Origin: a virus
IMG/VR virus record: IMGVR_UViG_3300043410_001823
Location: 1 to 64,000 of that record
DNA: 64,000 nucleotides
Reading direction: 5' to 3' (one strand)
In this document: positions 5,910-13,433 of the stretch, one piece after another
How the letters are laid out: each line of letters starts with the position of its first letter
Position numbering within the stretch: the stretch's first letter is position 1
The notes under the pieces: generated by a model
The model's input: only the letters and a program-made list of their open reading frames with translations
Told to the model about the DNA's origin: nothing
Database searches by the model: none
Made by a program: the position numbers and the translations under genes

Positions 5910-6243
5910 AAAAATAACTAAACTTGCCGAAAAATGGTATATATATGTTAATCTAGACCATCACAAGTCTCGTGATTGTATCTGGAGTATTGACATTAGT
6001 TATTCCTACGGTGAAAAGCCTAAATATTATGCTTATCACAATGGATATATTCTTGATGATTGGAGAAGTCCAGAGTGTGATACACTGGAAGACGCTGAAG
6101 CTTGGATGATAAATAAACTTGAGCGTGAACTAAAACTAGCTCACGAGCATTTGCTTGATGTTATTAATGGACCAGCTGATGAAATATGGTTTGACCAAGA
6201 CCGTGCAAAAGAAATTATAAAGGAGATATTTGATGAATCTTGA
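5896..6243 (+). CDS. Hypothetical protein, 115 aa
   Basis: The ATG at 5896 is preferred over in-frame upstream starts, which lie inside the 28-residue gene. The protein is acidic and Trp/Tyr-rich, beginning MTNIEKITKLAEKWYIYV, with a C-terminal helix (DQDRAKEIIKEIF). No family recognised. The end overlaps the next gene, which has a good site AAGGAG at 6220. Confidence 0.7.
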   Translation: MTNIEKITKLAEKWYIYVNLDHHKSRDCIWSIDISYSYGEKPKYYAYHNGYILDDWRSPECDTLEDAEAWMINKLERELKLAHEHLLDVINGPADEIWFDQDRAKEIIKEIFDES

Positions 6244-6463
6244 TGATTTAACTGATGAACAAAAAGAAGATGTTATGAATCTTATTGTAATGACTGTTAA
6301 GGAAATTCGTGAACAGATTGATCAAGATATCTTATTTACCCAGCAAATATGGGAGCGTAAGGGTTTTGTAAAAAGTCGTAGAACACGCAAGGCTTTTGAG
6401 GCTTGTCGAATGATTGTACAAGGAAAGAACGAAGTCTATGATGAGTTTTCAAGCGGAGAGTAA
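6233..6463 (+). CDS. Hypothetical helical protein, 76 aa
   Basis: The ATG at 6233 follows AAGGAG by 7 bases. The product is helical and charged (DDLTDEQKEDVMNLIVMTV), with a basic KSRRTRKAF segment that could bind nucleic acid. It overlaps the nuclease gene downstream. Function unknown. Confidence 0.7.
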   Translation: MNLDDLTDEQKEDVMNLIVMTVKEIREQIDQDILFTQQIWERKGFVKSRRTRKAFEACRMIVQGKNEVYDEFSSGE

Positions 6464-6917
6464 AAAGGTTGGAGACGAGTTTGAGGCACTTGTTTATCAA
6501 GATTTACAGCGCCGTGGTTTTGATGTTATAGATAAAGACTTTTATTTAGCTGGCACTGGATGTGAAGTTGATTTTAGGGCACATGGAGAACGTTTTGAAT
6601 ATGTTGAATGTAAAGGTGGTAATGAAGGGGTTGGCAAACGTCCTGGAGCTAAACGAACAGACAATGTAAAAAAAGCTATTGCAAACGGGGCTCTAATTAA
6701 AAGCATTCATGATTTATATTATGTTGTTTATTTCAGTGCCAAAGCAGATGTTGGATCTTACTCAGATGAAATGATTAAAACTGCTTTAAAATATAAAATT
6801 ATTGATGAGGTTAGATATTTGGAACAGACTCCAGAAAAAACTATTAGCGATATAATTAAAGAACTAAAAGAAACTAATCCTGAAATGTTTATTGCTTTGG
6901 AAGAAAACAATGGCTGA
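6438..6917 (+). CDS. PD-(D/E)XK nuclease-like protein
   Basis: A 159-residue protein. KVGDEFEALVYQDLQRRGF carries the helix and Glu of the fold; CEVDF provides the catalytic Asp and EYVECKGG the E-x-K signature at about residues 52-58. This matches restriction-endonuclease-like or Holliday-junction-type nucleases. The start is one of two adjacent ATGs (6438, 6441) inside the previous gene. The role may be DNA processing or host DNA degradation; the substrate cannot be read from the sequence. Confidence 0.7.
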   Translation: MMSFQAESKKVGDEFEALVYQDLQRRGFDVIDKDFYLAGTGCEVDFRAHGERFEYVECKGGNEGVGKRPGAKRTDNVKKAIANGALIKSIHDLYYVVYFSAKADVGSYSDEMIKTALKYKIIDEVRYLEQTPEKTISDIIKELKETNPEMFIALEENNG

Positions 6918-7182
6918 TCCAAATCAAACCCCTGGTCCAGAACGTTTTCACTGGGCTTGTCCATGTGCTGGTTGTACAAAATCAGTTAAGTATGAGCGTG
7001 AGCAACTCATTGATTTATTTGAACAGCACAAAAAAGAATATTTAATATATCGTGGAGGTTCATTTAATGAAGATGGAACATTATTTTGGGCAAAAGATGA
7101 TGCTATGGCATATGCAGAAGGCATTGATGCTGTTATAGAAATTATAAAATCAAGAATACCTAAGCCTAAAAAGCGAAATTAA
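6910..7182 (+). CDS. Hypothetical Cys-rich protein, 90 aa
   Basis: The ATG at 6910 overlaps the end of the nuclease gene. Near the N-terminus CPCAGC could bind metal; the rest is a mixed fold with a C-terminal basic tail (PKPKKRN). No family recognised. Probably cotranscribed with the nuclease. Confidence 0.65.
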   Translation: MADPNQTPGPERFHWACPCAGCTKSVKYEREQLIDLFEQHKKEYLIYRGGSFNEDGTLFWAKDDAMAYAEGIDAVIEIIKSRIPKPKKRN

Positions 7183-7187
7183 AAAAC

Positions 7188-7196
7188 TGATATAAT
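7188..7196 (+). promoter_or_regulatory. Extended -10 promoter (TGATATAAT)
   Basis: TGA plus TATAAT at 7191-7196, without a clear -35. It lies 17 bases before the ATG at 7214, which has an AAGGGG site. Confidence 0.65.
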
Positions 7197-7213
7197 GATA
7201 AAAAGGGGACTTT

Positions 7214-7396
7214 ATGAGCATTTATCGTGTTTTTAATAAAGCAGTAGTTTTAACAGTAAAAACCAAAAGACCTGAAAAATGGTTGCTCGTTGATCGTGAA
7301 ACTGGTGAGGTTTACCAAGGTAGTCCAAATGGATGGTGGGATAAGATGAAGCCATACATTAAAGATGAAGATGATAATGACCAAAGATTGTTCTGA
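7214..7396 (+). CDS. Small hypothetical protein, 60 aa
   Basis: Good ribosome site AAGGGGAC. The central LVDRETGEVYQGSPNGWW reads like a small beta-sheet domain, with an acidic C-terminus. Similar short proteins occur in actinobacteriophages, but I know of no function. It precedes the SGNH-type gene by 12 bases, so the two form an operon. Confidence 0.7.
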   Translation: MSIYRVFNKAVVLTVKTKRPEKWLLVDRETGEVYQGSPNGWWDKMKPYIKDEDDNDQRLF

Positions 7397-7408
7397 TAGG
7401 AGACTAAG

Positions 7409-8140
7409 ATGATCTTAATTGTTGGTGATAGCCATGTTATCAGAATGCGTAAAACATTGAATGGTGACAAAAGAATTAAAGAGTGTGCTTGGTATGGAGA
7501 TAAAACCCCACCAGCTGACTATGTAAAGCCAGAGTGTCCCGAAGAGCACATACTATCCTCTGGTAATTTTCCTGAGCCAGTATATTTTGCTTTTCATAAA
7601 GGCAGACATGCTTGGGGTAGTGATAAGCTTATCAATGAAGTGTACCCTTGCATTAAAAAAGTAGTAAAAGATGACACTATTATTTTGCCAGAATTTGGAT
7701 ATATAGATTCTAAAGTTCAATTAGTAAAGCATCAAAACCCTGAAGAAGCAGTAACAAAATACATGGATACGTTTTTAAATGCATTTCCAAATAATAAGAT
7801 TAGGTTTATTGAACCAATTCCCCAGTTTATTAATAATCTAGGTAGTGGTCCAGACATCTACGACTTTAAGGATAGATATCCTATGCATAAAGCTTTTGTT
7901 TATCACCTAAGAAAACAGTCTAAAGAGCGTGGGCTAGAAAAACCTTTCAGCCCTGAAGAAATATTTGGTGTAGATAAGTTCGATGAGTCTTATGAATGTC
8001 ATGAATGTGATTATTGTAAAGAGCCTCAAAGCATTGGTATGAAATGGGATCATCTAAAAGCAGAATATAATAAGCAACTTTTAGATCACATCCTTTCTCA
8101 TTATTTTGAACTTGACAAAATCGACTATAGATCTGTATAA
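7409..8140 (+). CDS. SGNH/GDSL-like hydrolase family protein
   Basis: A 243-residue protein with GDSH at residues 6-9 (block I with the nucleophile Ser), and near the C-terminus WDHLKAEY, which supplies a DH pair like block V (Asp-His of the catalytic set). Two CxxC pairs (CHECDYC) lie before it. Family members deacetylate or de-esterify glycans and lipids. A site AGGAG precedes the ATG. The next promoter lies within its last codons. The substrate is unknown; the glycan genes nearby make a polysaccharide ester plausible. Confidence 0.65.
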   Translation: MILIVGDSHVIRMRKTLNGDKRIKECAWYGDKTPPADYVKPECPEEHILSSGNFPEPVYFAFHKGRHAWGSDKLINEVYPCIKKVVKDDTIILPEFGYIDSKVQLVKHQNPEEAVTKYMDTFLNAFPNNKIRFIEPIPQFINNLGSGPDIYDFKDRYPMHKAFVYHLRKQSKERGLEKPFSPEEIFGVDKFDESYECHECDYCKEPQSIGMKWDHLKAEYNKQLLDHILSHYFELDKIDYRSV

Positions 8141-8141
8141 T
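8112..8141 (+). promoter_or_regulatory. Consensus promoter for tRNA-Met and probably ahpC
   Basis: TTGACA (8112-8117), 18-base spacer, TATAAT (8136-8141), overlapping the 3' end of the SGNH gene. The predicted start is about 8148, two bases before the tRNA. Confidence 0.88.
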
Positions 8142-8149
8142 ATTCAAAT

Positions 8150-8223
8150 GGAGCAATAGCCAAGTTGGTCAAGGCCCCGAACTCATAATTCGGTTATCGT
8201 AGGTTCAAGTCCTACTTGCTCTA
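8150..8223 (+). tRNA. tRNA-Met(CAT), second CAT tRNA
   Basis: Acceptor GGAGCAA pairs with TTGCTCT (first pair G-T). Anticodon stem CCGAA/TTCGG encloses CTCATAA. With two CAT tRNAs in the window, one may be tRNA-Ile2 rather than Met. Confidence 0.88.
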
Positions 8224-8224
8224 C

Positions 8225-8244
8225 AATGGCTTTTGCCATTTTTG
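8225..8244 (+). terminator. Short terminator between tRNA-Met and ahpC
   Basis: AATGGC (8225-8230), TTTT loop, GCCATT (8235-8240) and a T-rich tail. The 6-bp stem is modest, so partial read-through into ahpC is likely, since no separate strong promoter for ahpC is seen. Confidence 0.6.
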
Positions 8245-8264
8245 TATACAAACAAGGAGAAAAA

Positions 8265-8801
8265 ATGAAAACAGTAGGGGATAAATTAGGAAACTTTGCT
8301 GTCATGGGGGTAAAGCCTGGAGCTTTAACTTATGATGATAGCTCGTTTGAAACAATTACTCAAGATTCTTTTGCAGGTAAGTGGAAGATTATTGCATTCT
8401 ATCCAAAGGACTTTACTTTTGTATGTCCTACAGAGATTGTTGCGTATGACGCTCTTGTAAATGATTTTAATGATAGAGATGCAGTTCTTATGACAGGTTC
8501 TGTAGATAATGAATTTTGTAAGATTGCATGGCGTAATGCACACGAAGATCTAAAGAAAACAAATTCTTGGTCTTTTGCAGACACCGCTCATCAACTTGCA
8601 AATGAATTGGGTGTTCATCATCCATCTGGAGTTACATACAGAGCAACATTTATTATTGATCCAGAAAACGTAATTCAGCACGTTACTGTAAATAATCTAG
8701 ATGTCGGACGTAATGCAGATGAAGCACTTCGTATTCTTGATGCATTGCAGACTGGTGAGCTTTGTGCATGCAATCGTCCACTTGGTGGAGATACGCTGTA
8801 A
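8265..8801 (+). CDS. ahpC: Alkyl hydroperoxide reductase AhpC (2-Cys peroxiredoxin)
   Basis: A 178-residue peroxiredoxin that reduces H2O2 and organic peroxides in the cytoplasm. The peroxidatic Cys lies in DFTFVCPTEI (about residue 53). GELCACNRP near the C-terminus carries the resolving cysteines in the CxC arrangement seen in mycobacterial AhpC. GVTYRATFIIDP and VGRNADEALRILDALQ are typical core segments. The ATG at 8265 has a strong AAGGAG site. It is followed by a 65-residue protein and then AhpD, the reductant adaptor, so the phage carries the two-part actinobacterial system. Confidence 0.92.
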   Translation: MKTVGDKLGNFAVMGVKPGALTYDDSSFETITQDSFAGKWKIIAFYPKDFTFVCPTEIVAYDALVNDFNDRDAVLMTGSVDNEFCKIAWRNAHEDLKKTNSWSFADTAHQLANELGVHHPSGVTYRATFIIDPENVIQHVTVNNLDVGRNADEALRILDALQTGELCACNRPLGGDTL

Positions 8802-8998
8802 TGGCAACTGGTGAATGGATCGTTTTGAAGGGGGAGAATTCTCACAAGTGTTCTCTTCCAGATTTTGTAGAAAATAAACCATATAGCACTATGCTTCAAA
8901 AAAGACATGCTGGATCGGTATGGAAGTGTGAGTGTAATTTAATGTATGAGTGGTCAGGTAAAAAATGGAGGGATGTAGATTATGCAATGGGTAGATAG
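8801..8998 (+). CDS. Small Cys-containing protein between ahpC and ahpD
   Basis: 65 residues; the ATG shares one base with the ahpC stop (TAATG), so it is translationally coupled. The motif WKCECNLMYEW plus an earlier HKC gives three cysteines, possibly metal-binding or redox. Similar short W-x-C-x-C proteins occur in actinobacteriophages without known function. Its position inside an AhpC-AhpD pair suggests, but does not show, a redox role. Confidence 0.65.
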   Translation: MATGEWIVLKGENSHKCSLPDFVENKPYSTMLQKRHAGSVWKCECNLMYEWSGKKWRDVDYAMGR

Positions 8999-9494
8999 TT
9001 TAAAAGAATCACTACCAGAGTATGCAAAAGATATCAAGCTAAATCTTGATGCTGTAATTAATCGCAGCACTTTTGATCCAGATTACGCATCTGCGCTTGC
9101 ACTTGCAGCATCTATGCAAACAGGAAATGGAAAGCTTGTTGCTTTTATTGCAGCAGGAATTACAGATGAGGTTGAAAAGAATGCAGCAATGACTGCAGGA
9201 ACTTTGATGGCTCAAAATAATGTTTGGTATCCATACTTAGAAATGCTTGGAGATCCAAATGTTAGTGGCTTGCCAGCACAGTTACGAATGAATGCAATTG
9301 CTTCACACGGTGGAACAACAAAGGCTAAGTTTGAATCTTATGCTCTTATTGCTTCTATTATTGGTAAGTGTCATTTCTGTGTGACTGGTCATGCCGATAC
9401 CCTGCGTTCTGAGGGTTATACAGCCGAACAACTTAGAGATCTTGGACGCATTGCAGCAACTGTAAATGCTTTATCTAAGGTTTTATCCAATTAA
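8982..9494 (+). CDS. ahpD: Alkylhydroperoxidase AhpD
   Basis: A 170-residue all-helical protein matching mycobacterial AhpD: near the N-terminus LPEYAKDIKLNL, in the middle LRMNAIASHGG and the redox core GKCHFCVTGH (CxxC followed by the proton-relay His). AhpD shuttles electrons from dihydrolipoamide to AhpC and has weak peroxidase activity itself. It overlaps the preceding small gene by 17 bases. In Mycobacterium the two genes are also adjacent, which supports capture from an actinobacterial host. Confidence 0.9.
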   Translation: MQWVDSLKESLPEYAKDIKLNLDAVINRSTFDPDYASALALAASMQTGNGKLVAFIAAGITDEVEKNAAMTAGTLMAQNNVWYPYLEMLGDPNVSGLPAQLRMNAIASHGGTTKAKFESYALIASIIGKCHFCVTGHADTLRSEGYTAEQLRDLGRIAATVNALSKVLSN

Positions 9495-9530
9495 CAACCT
9501 ATCCTGGGTACGATATTAAACTACCCACTT

Positions 9531-9604
9531 GCCCCTATAGCTCAGCGGATAGAGCAGCAGGTTTCTACCCTGCGTTGTCGGAGGTTCGATTCCTTCTAGG
9601 GGCG
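9531..9604 (+). tRNA. tRNA-Arg(TCT)
   Basis: Acceptor GCCCCTA pairs with TAGGGGC, discriminator G. Anticodon stem GCAGG/CCTGC encloses TTTCTAC, anticodon TCT, reading AGA/AGG, which are favoured in an AT-rich genome. Confidence 0.9.
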
Positions 9605-9614
9605 CTTAACTTTC

Positions 9615-9623
9615 TGGTATAAT
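9615..9623 (+). promoter_or_regulatory. Extended -10 promoter (TGGTATAAT), leaderless
   Basis: TGG plus TATAAT at 9618-9623; six bases separate it from the ATG at 9630, so the transcript should start at the A of the start codon. No ribosome site is present. Confidence 0.75.
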
Positions 9624-9629
9624 CTTTAT

Positions 9630-10082
9630 ATGAGCGATTTAATTTCTACACTAAAGACACTGCTTGGTAGCACTGTCGCAATTAAATTTAAGGCACAAGG
9701 GTACCATTGGAATTGTGAAACAGATGATTTTCCACAATGGCATGATAAGTTTGGTGCAATTTATGAATCATTAGAAGACCCTATTGATGGGTTGGCAGAG
9801 TGGATCCGTATGCTTGGTGATTATGCTCCATTTAAGCTATCACGTTTTGCATCATTAAGTACAATTCCAGAAACAGAAATTTCATCTGATCCAGAGATGA
9901 TGGCTGCTGATCTATTAAAAGACCATATCGCTTCTGTAGAAGCTTTCAAAGCAGCATGTATTGCAGCTGGAGAAGCTGGAGAAAAAGGTTTAGAGAATTT
10001 CCTTGCAGATTGCATGACAACTCATCAAAAGTGGGCTTGGCAACTTCGTGCATCTACAACAGATATCGAATCTGGTGAATAA
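9630..10082 (+). CDS. dps: Dps-like ferritin
   Basis: A 150-residue four-helix protein. YHWN, then FPQWHDKFGAIYESLEDPIDGL and AEWIRMLGDYAP, form the Dps ferroxidase segment with conserved His, Asp and Glu residues at the subunit interface. Dps oxidises iron with H2O2, stores it and may coat DNA. It follows ahpC/ahpD and supports the peroxide-defence theme. The message appears leaderless. It could also be called a general DNA starvation/stationary-phase protein; DNA-binding tails are not evident. Confidence 0.85.
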   Translation: MSDLISTLKTLLGSTVAIKFKAQGYHWNCETDDFPQWHDKFGAIYESLEDPIDGLAEWIRMLGDYAPFKLSRFASLSTIPETEISSDPEMMAADLLKDHIASVEAFKAACIAAGEAGEKGLENFLADCMTTHQKWAWQLRASTTDIESGE

Positions 10083-10084
10083 TA

Positions 10085-10747
10085 TTATCTTTCATATTTT
10101 GAAGGTGTATTAAATTTATCTTTTAGCAATTTTGTGTAAACTACATCAAAAGTATTATCTTCTGTTGATATAAAATACTCAAATATTTTATCTTCAGGGG
10201 TATTTCTGTATACTTTGACATCTTGAATTTCTCTGCCACCAACATTAAAAATATTTCCATATAAAGACCTTGGGGCATATGATAAATCTACTATTTTTGC
10301 AAGCTTTTCTTTATTCATTTTAATAGGGGTATGAATGTCATAATTAAGTGGTTGGTTTATACCCATGGAAATAAGTGCTTTATTTGCCTGGGTCAATACA
10401 CGAAAATACTCTGTTGTACCATGCAAAGATCCATGTAATTCAGCTTTGTCAATTAATAAGCCATCATAGAGATATGGTATATCAGACATTTGTTCAAGAA
10501 TAAAAAAGTCATCATTCATTGCTATAAAATCAGACACTTCTGCTATATTACAAATTGCCTTATAACATTCTGTAATGTTTTTAAACTTGTTTCCAACATT
10601 TTCAACTGGAACAAAATTTCCAACATACCAGTCTGGTTTACCTCCTACGACCCAAATATTGGCATCTAAGACGTTATCAACTACCGATCTAATAGAATAC
10701 CTTAGCTCTTCGTTTTCACCATCACGATTTATATATATAAAATCCAC
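10085..10747 (-). CDS. Putative glycosyltransferase (Stealth-like)
   Basis: A 220-residue protein beginning DFIYINRDGENEELRYSIRS, followed by IWVVGGKP and a central FIAMNDDFFIL segment. This order resembles the core of Stealth-type sugar-phosphate transferases and related phage glycosyltransferases. The GTG start has no ribosome site, and a TGCTAAAAT -10 lies six bases upstream, so it is probably leaderless. It is divergent from the methyltransferase gene and belongs to the glycan cluster. The specific sugar cannot be assigned. Confidence 0.6.
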   Translation of the reverse strand: MDFIYINRDGENEELRYSIRSVVDNVLDANIWVVGGKPDWYVGNFVPVENVGNKFKNITECYKAICNIAEVSDFIAMNDDFFILEQMSDIPYLYDGLLIDKAELHGSLHGTTEYFRVLTQANKALISMGINQPLNYDIHTPIKMNKEKLAKIVDLSYAPRSLYGNIFNVGGREIQDVKVYRNTPEDKIFEYFISTEDNTFDVVYTKLLKDKFNTPSKYER

Positions 10748-10753
10748 ATAACT

Positions 10754-10762
10754 ATTTTAGCA
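10754..10762 (-). promoter_or_regulatory. Extended -10 promoter (TGCTAAAAT), leaderless GTG
   Basis: Read on the minus strand, TAAAAT (10759 down to 10754) lies six bases before the GTG whose first base is 10747. It is back to back with the plus-strand promoter at 10765. Confidence 0.6.
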
Positions 10763-10764
10763 GA

Positions 10765-10773
10765 TGGTATAAT
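10765..10773 (+). promoter_or_regulatory. Extended -10 promoter (TGGTATAAT)
   Basis: TATAAT at 10768-10773. The predicted transcript start (10780) is the A of a six-codon leader frame, not of the methyltransferase. Confidence 0.7.
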
Positions 10774-10779
10774 TATTGT

Positions 10780-10800
10780 ATGCTTGGGGGTATGAATTGA
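10780..10800 (+). CDS. Possible leader peptide MLGGMN
   Basis: A six-codon frame starts exactly at the predicted transcript start. Its TGA overlaps the likely TTG start of the methyltransferase, and its GGGGGT codons double as that gene's ribosome site. This layout suggests translational coupling. It may be fortuitous. Confidence 0.35.
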   Translation: MLGGMN

Positions 10801-11480
10801 GTCAAAGTTGGATTAATCCAGTTATAGAATACTATAAGATATTTTTTGGTGATAAAGCAGATATCATTATAGATGTTGGAACTAGAGATGGCGATGATGC
10901 TTTCCAAATCGCTACCGCTCTTGATTCCAAAGAAATTTATGCTATTGAGGCAAGACAAGAAGCAGCCCAAGAAGCAATGACTAAGTATCCTAGCTTTGAT
11001 GTATCTAACATTGCTATTTCTAATTTTTCTGGTGTAACAGATTTTTATTCAATTATCTCTGACGATAAAGACTACGCTGGATCGTCTTCGTTTTATAACA
11101 ATAAGTTTACAAGACAAGAATATCCTCACAAAATTATTCAGGTGAATACTGTTACAATGGATCAATTTATTGAAGGTAAGGGGCTAGAGGGAAGGTTTCT
11201 AGATGTTGTAAAAGTTGATATAGAGGGTTACACATGGGAACTTTTAGATGGTTTTACTAAACATATGAACAATGTTAAACTATTTCACCTAGAAACAGAA
11301 AAGGTATCGACCCACAGCAATCATCGAAATAGTGAAGAGATAAAAGATTTTATGTTTTCAAAAAACTTTATTCTTGCAGGCACACAGTATGAATGGGATA
11401 AAGAAATCGAAGATCAAGTTTGGATTAACAAGTATCTTATTAACAATGAAAGAGAAAGACAAAAATGGCTAATATCTTAA
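10797..11480 (+). CDS. FkbM-family SAM-dependent methyltransferase
   Basis: A 227-residue protein if the TTG at 10797 is used; it has a GGGGG site 6 bases upstream, and an in-frame TTG at 10776 is the alternative. IIDVGTRDGDDAF is the SAM-binding motif I, YAIEARQEA follows as motif II, and VKVDIEGYTWELLDGF is the FkbM signature. FkbM enzymes usually O-methylate sugars or polyketides. The end overlaps the glycosyltransferase downstream by 16 bases, so methylation of a glycan built by that enzyme is likely. Confidence 0.8.
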   Translation: MSQSWINPVIEYYKIFFGDKADIIIDVGTRDGDDAFQIATALDSKEIYAIEARQEAAQEAMTKYPSFDVSNIAISNFSGVTDFYSIISDDKDYAGSSSFYNNKFTRQEYPHKIIQVNTVTMDQFIEGKGLEGRFLDVVKVDIEGYTWELLDGFTKHMNNVKLFHLETEKVSTHSNHRNSEEIKDFMFSKNFILAGTQYEWDKEIEDQVWINKYLINNERERQKWLIS

Positions 11481-13384
11481 TAGTTAGTGCTAATCTTCGT
11501 GATTGGACAAAAGACAGCGGTGGCAAAGAAAGAACTGCGACTTTAGCAGAAGCGCTACCAGAGCATAAAATAACATTCCTATCATTCTCCTGGAGTGGTG
11601 AGGTGTTTGAAAAATATATTAGTAAAAACATTCATCAAATCCAACTGCCAACCCCTGCTACAGCCATAAGAAAATATAGAGAATTAATTAAAGATGTTGC
11701 AAAGGTTAACTACGATTTAGCATTTGAAATGTTAAAGGATGAACTTAACTTTTTTACGCAAAAAATTGTTGAATTATCTGAAAGCTCTGACCTAGTCATT
11801 GTAGATCATGCCTCAATCTCTCCGCTTGTTCCTAGACTTGATGTACCCATAGTATTTAACTCTCACAACTGTGAATTAACCATGGCAAAACAGCTATACC
11901 CAGAACAAAAAAGCTTAATTGGAATTGTTGAAAAAATTGAAAAAGAGATTATTGCAAAAAGCTCTGCAGTAACATATTGCTCAAAGCAAGATATTAAAGA
12001 AATTCAAGATACATATGGAAAGATAAACAAGTCAATTTATATTCCTAATGGAGCAATAAAGCAACCAGTAGTTGACTATAAGCTTAGAATGCAGTCAAAG
12101 AACATTATGTTTGTTGGTAGTGGGCATCCACCTAATGTTGCAGCAGCTAAGAAGATGATCCCATTGGCAAAACTAATGCCCGATTATAATTTTTTAATTG
12201 TTGGCAGCGCTGGTGTAAATCTATCTTTTGATTCATATCCAAAAAATGTTAAAATTTTGGGGCACGTAAATGATAAAGAGCTTGATAAATATTTTAAGAC
12301 ATCCTTAGCCTTTATTAATCCAATGGATGCTGGATCAGGTACGCACTTAAAGATGATGAAAGCTTTAAGTTATGGAATTCCAATTATTACTTCTAAGGTT
12401 GGGGCAAGAGGTTTTTCTAGTACAGAAATAGAAGAGTCAATGCTAATTGCAGAATCACTACAAGACATGCAAAAGGCAATCTTAAAATTATCTAATGAAA
12501 AAACTGTTGAACGCCTAGTGCAAGGATCTCAAGAGGTGTTTAAAGAGTATGACTGGGATACTATCAAACAGACATATTCGGAGTTTATCGATAGTATGTT
12601 GTCATCATCAAAAAAAGTAAAGAAAAAAAAGGATGCAGAAGATAAACCTAAACAAAAACAAAAGGTCTTAGTTTATTCTATCATCAGAAATAGAGAAGCG
12701 AATATGAAGAGGTTTTATGATCAACTAAAGAAATTGGTCATTGCCTCTCCAGAATACGAGTTCTATCTTTCTATTTATGAGAATGACTCAGTTGATCAAA
12801 CTAAACAAGAATTGTTTAGCAAGGATTGGTCATTTTTTAAGGGTGTATCTATCATATCTGAAAATATAGATACAGAATATTTTGAATCTGTTAAAGATGC
12901 TCAAAGAGTGGAAAACCTTGCTAAAGCTAGAAACCGTGCTATTGAAGCAGGTGGCTTTTTAGAAAACATGGATTATGTTCTTATGGTTGAGGGTGATGTA
13001 GTTTACTCTACTGACCATGCCCGTCAACTTTTAACCTTTAAAGATAAAGAGCCAGAATTCGATGTAGTATCTACAATTTCATTACGCAAAAATGGAAGGC
13101 ATTATGATTGGTGGGCTACAAGAACCTCTGCAGTTTATAACCCTAATAAGTCTGAGATTGAGCCAGACTACGAAACTAAGAAGTATGGCAAATATTACTC
13201 TACCTCCAATGGTCTTTGTTTATATAAGGCAAAAATGTTTAAAGATGGAGCAAGACATGGGTGGATCAATAAGGTCACTAAAGAGTTTGATTGTGAAATG
13301 GTAGTTGTTTGCCAAGAATTTCATAAGCTTGGCTATAATAACATTTATATTTTATACACTGCTGAAGCCCATCATATGGGGTAA
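11465..13384 (+). CDS. Two-domain glycosyltransferase (GT-B plus CAP59-like)
   Basis: A 639-residue fusion. Residues 1-380 form a GT-B, GT1/GT4-like enzyme: GGKERTATLAEALPEH at the N-terminus, FNSHNCELT, then the donor half with IMFVGSGHPPN and GSGTHLKMMKALSYGIPII. A Lys-rich linker (about 381-398) follows. Residues 400-639 resemble the cryptococcal CAP59 mannosyltransferase family: VYSIIRNREANMKRFYDQL, IYENDSVD, and MVEGDVVY as the metal-binding acidic motif. It could add two sugars in sequence to a host or virion glycan. Cytoplasmic; no signal or membrane segment. Confidence 0.8.
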   Translation: MANILIVSANLRDWTKDSGGKERTATLAEALPEHKITFLSFSWSGEVFEKYISKNIHQIQLPTPATAIRKYRELIKDVAKVNYDLAFEMLKDELNFFTQKIVELSESSDLVIVDHASISPLVPRLDVPIVFNSHNCELTMAKQLYPEQKSLIGIVEKIEKEIIAKSSAVTYCSKQDIKEIQDTYGKINKSIYIPNGAIKQPVVDYKLRMQSKNIMFVGSGHPPNVAAAKKMIPLAKLMPDYNFLIVGSAGVNLSFDSYPKNVKILGHVNDKELDKYFKTSLAFINPMDAGSGTHLKMMKALSYGIPIITSKVGARGFSSTEIEESMLIAESLQDMQKAILKLSNEKTVERLVQGSQEVFKEYDWDTIKQTYSEFIDSMLSSSKKVKKKKDAEDKPKQKQKVLVYSIIRNREANMKRFYDQLKKLVIASPEYEFYLSIYENDSVDQTKQELFSKDWSFFKGVSIISENIDTEYFESVKDAQRVENLAKARNRAIEAGGFLENMDYVLMVEGDVVYSTDHARQLLTFKDKEPEFDVVSTISLRKNGRHYDWWATRTSAVYNPNKSEIEPDYETKKYGKYYSTSNGLCLYKAKMFKDGARHGWINKVTKEFDCEMVVVCQEFHKLGYNNIYILYTAEAHHMG

Positions 13385-13390
13385 AATAAA

Positions 13391-13430
13391 AATTGGGGGA
13401 AGGTTTTATCCTATCCCCCAATATTTTTTA
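13391..13430. terminator. Bidirectional terminator between convergent genes
   Basis: ATTGGGGG (13392-13399) pairs with CCCCCAAT (13415-13422), with T runs on the plus side and an A-rich 5' flank that supplies a U run on the minus strand. It separates the glycosyltransferase from the holin-like gene. Confidence 0.85.
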
Positions 13431-13433
13431 TCT

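Noticed and set aside
9504-9529. TGGGTA/TACCC hairpin after ahpD as a terminator
   Set aside because: There is no T tract after the stem; it may be only a local hairpin before tRNA-Arg.
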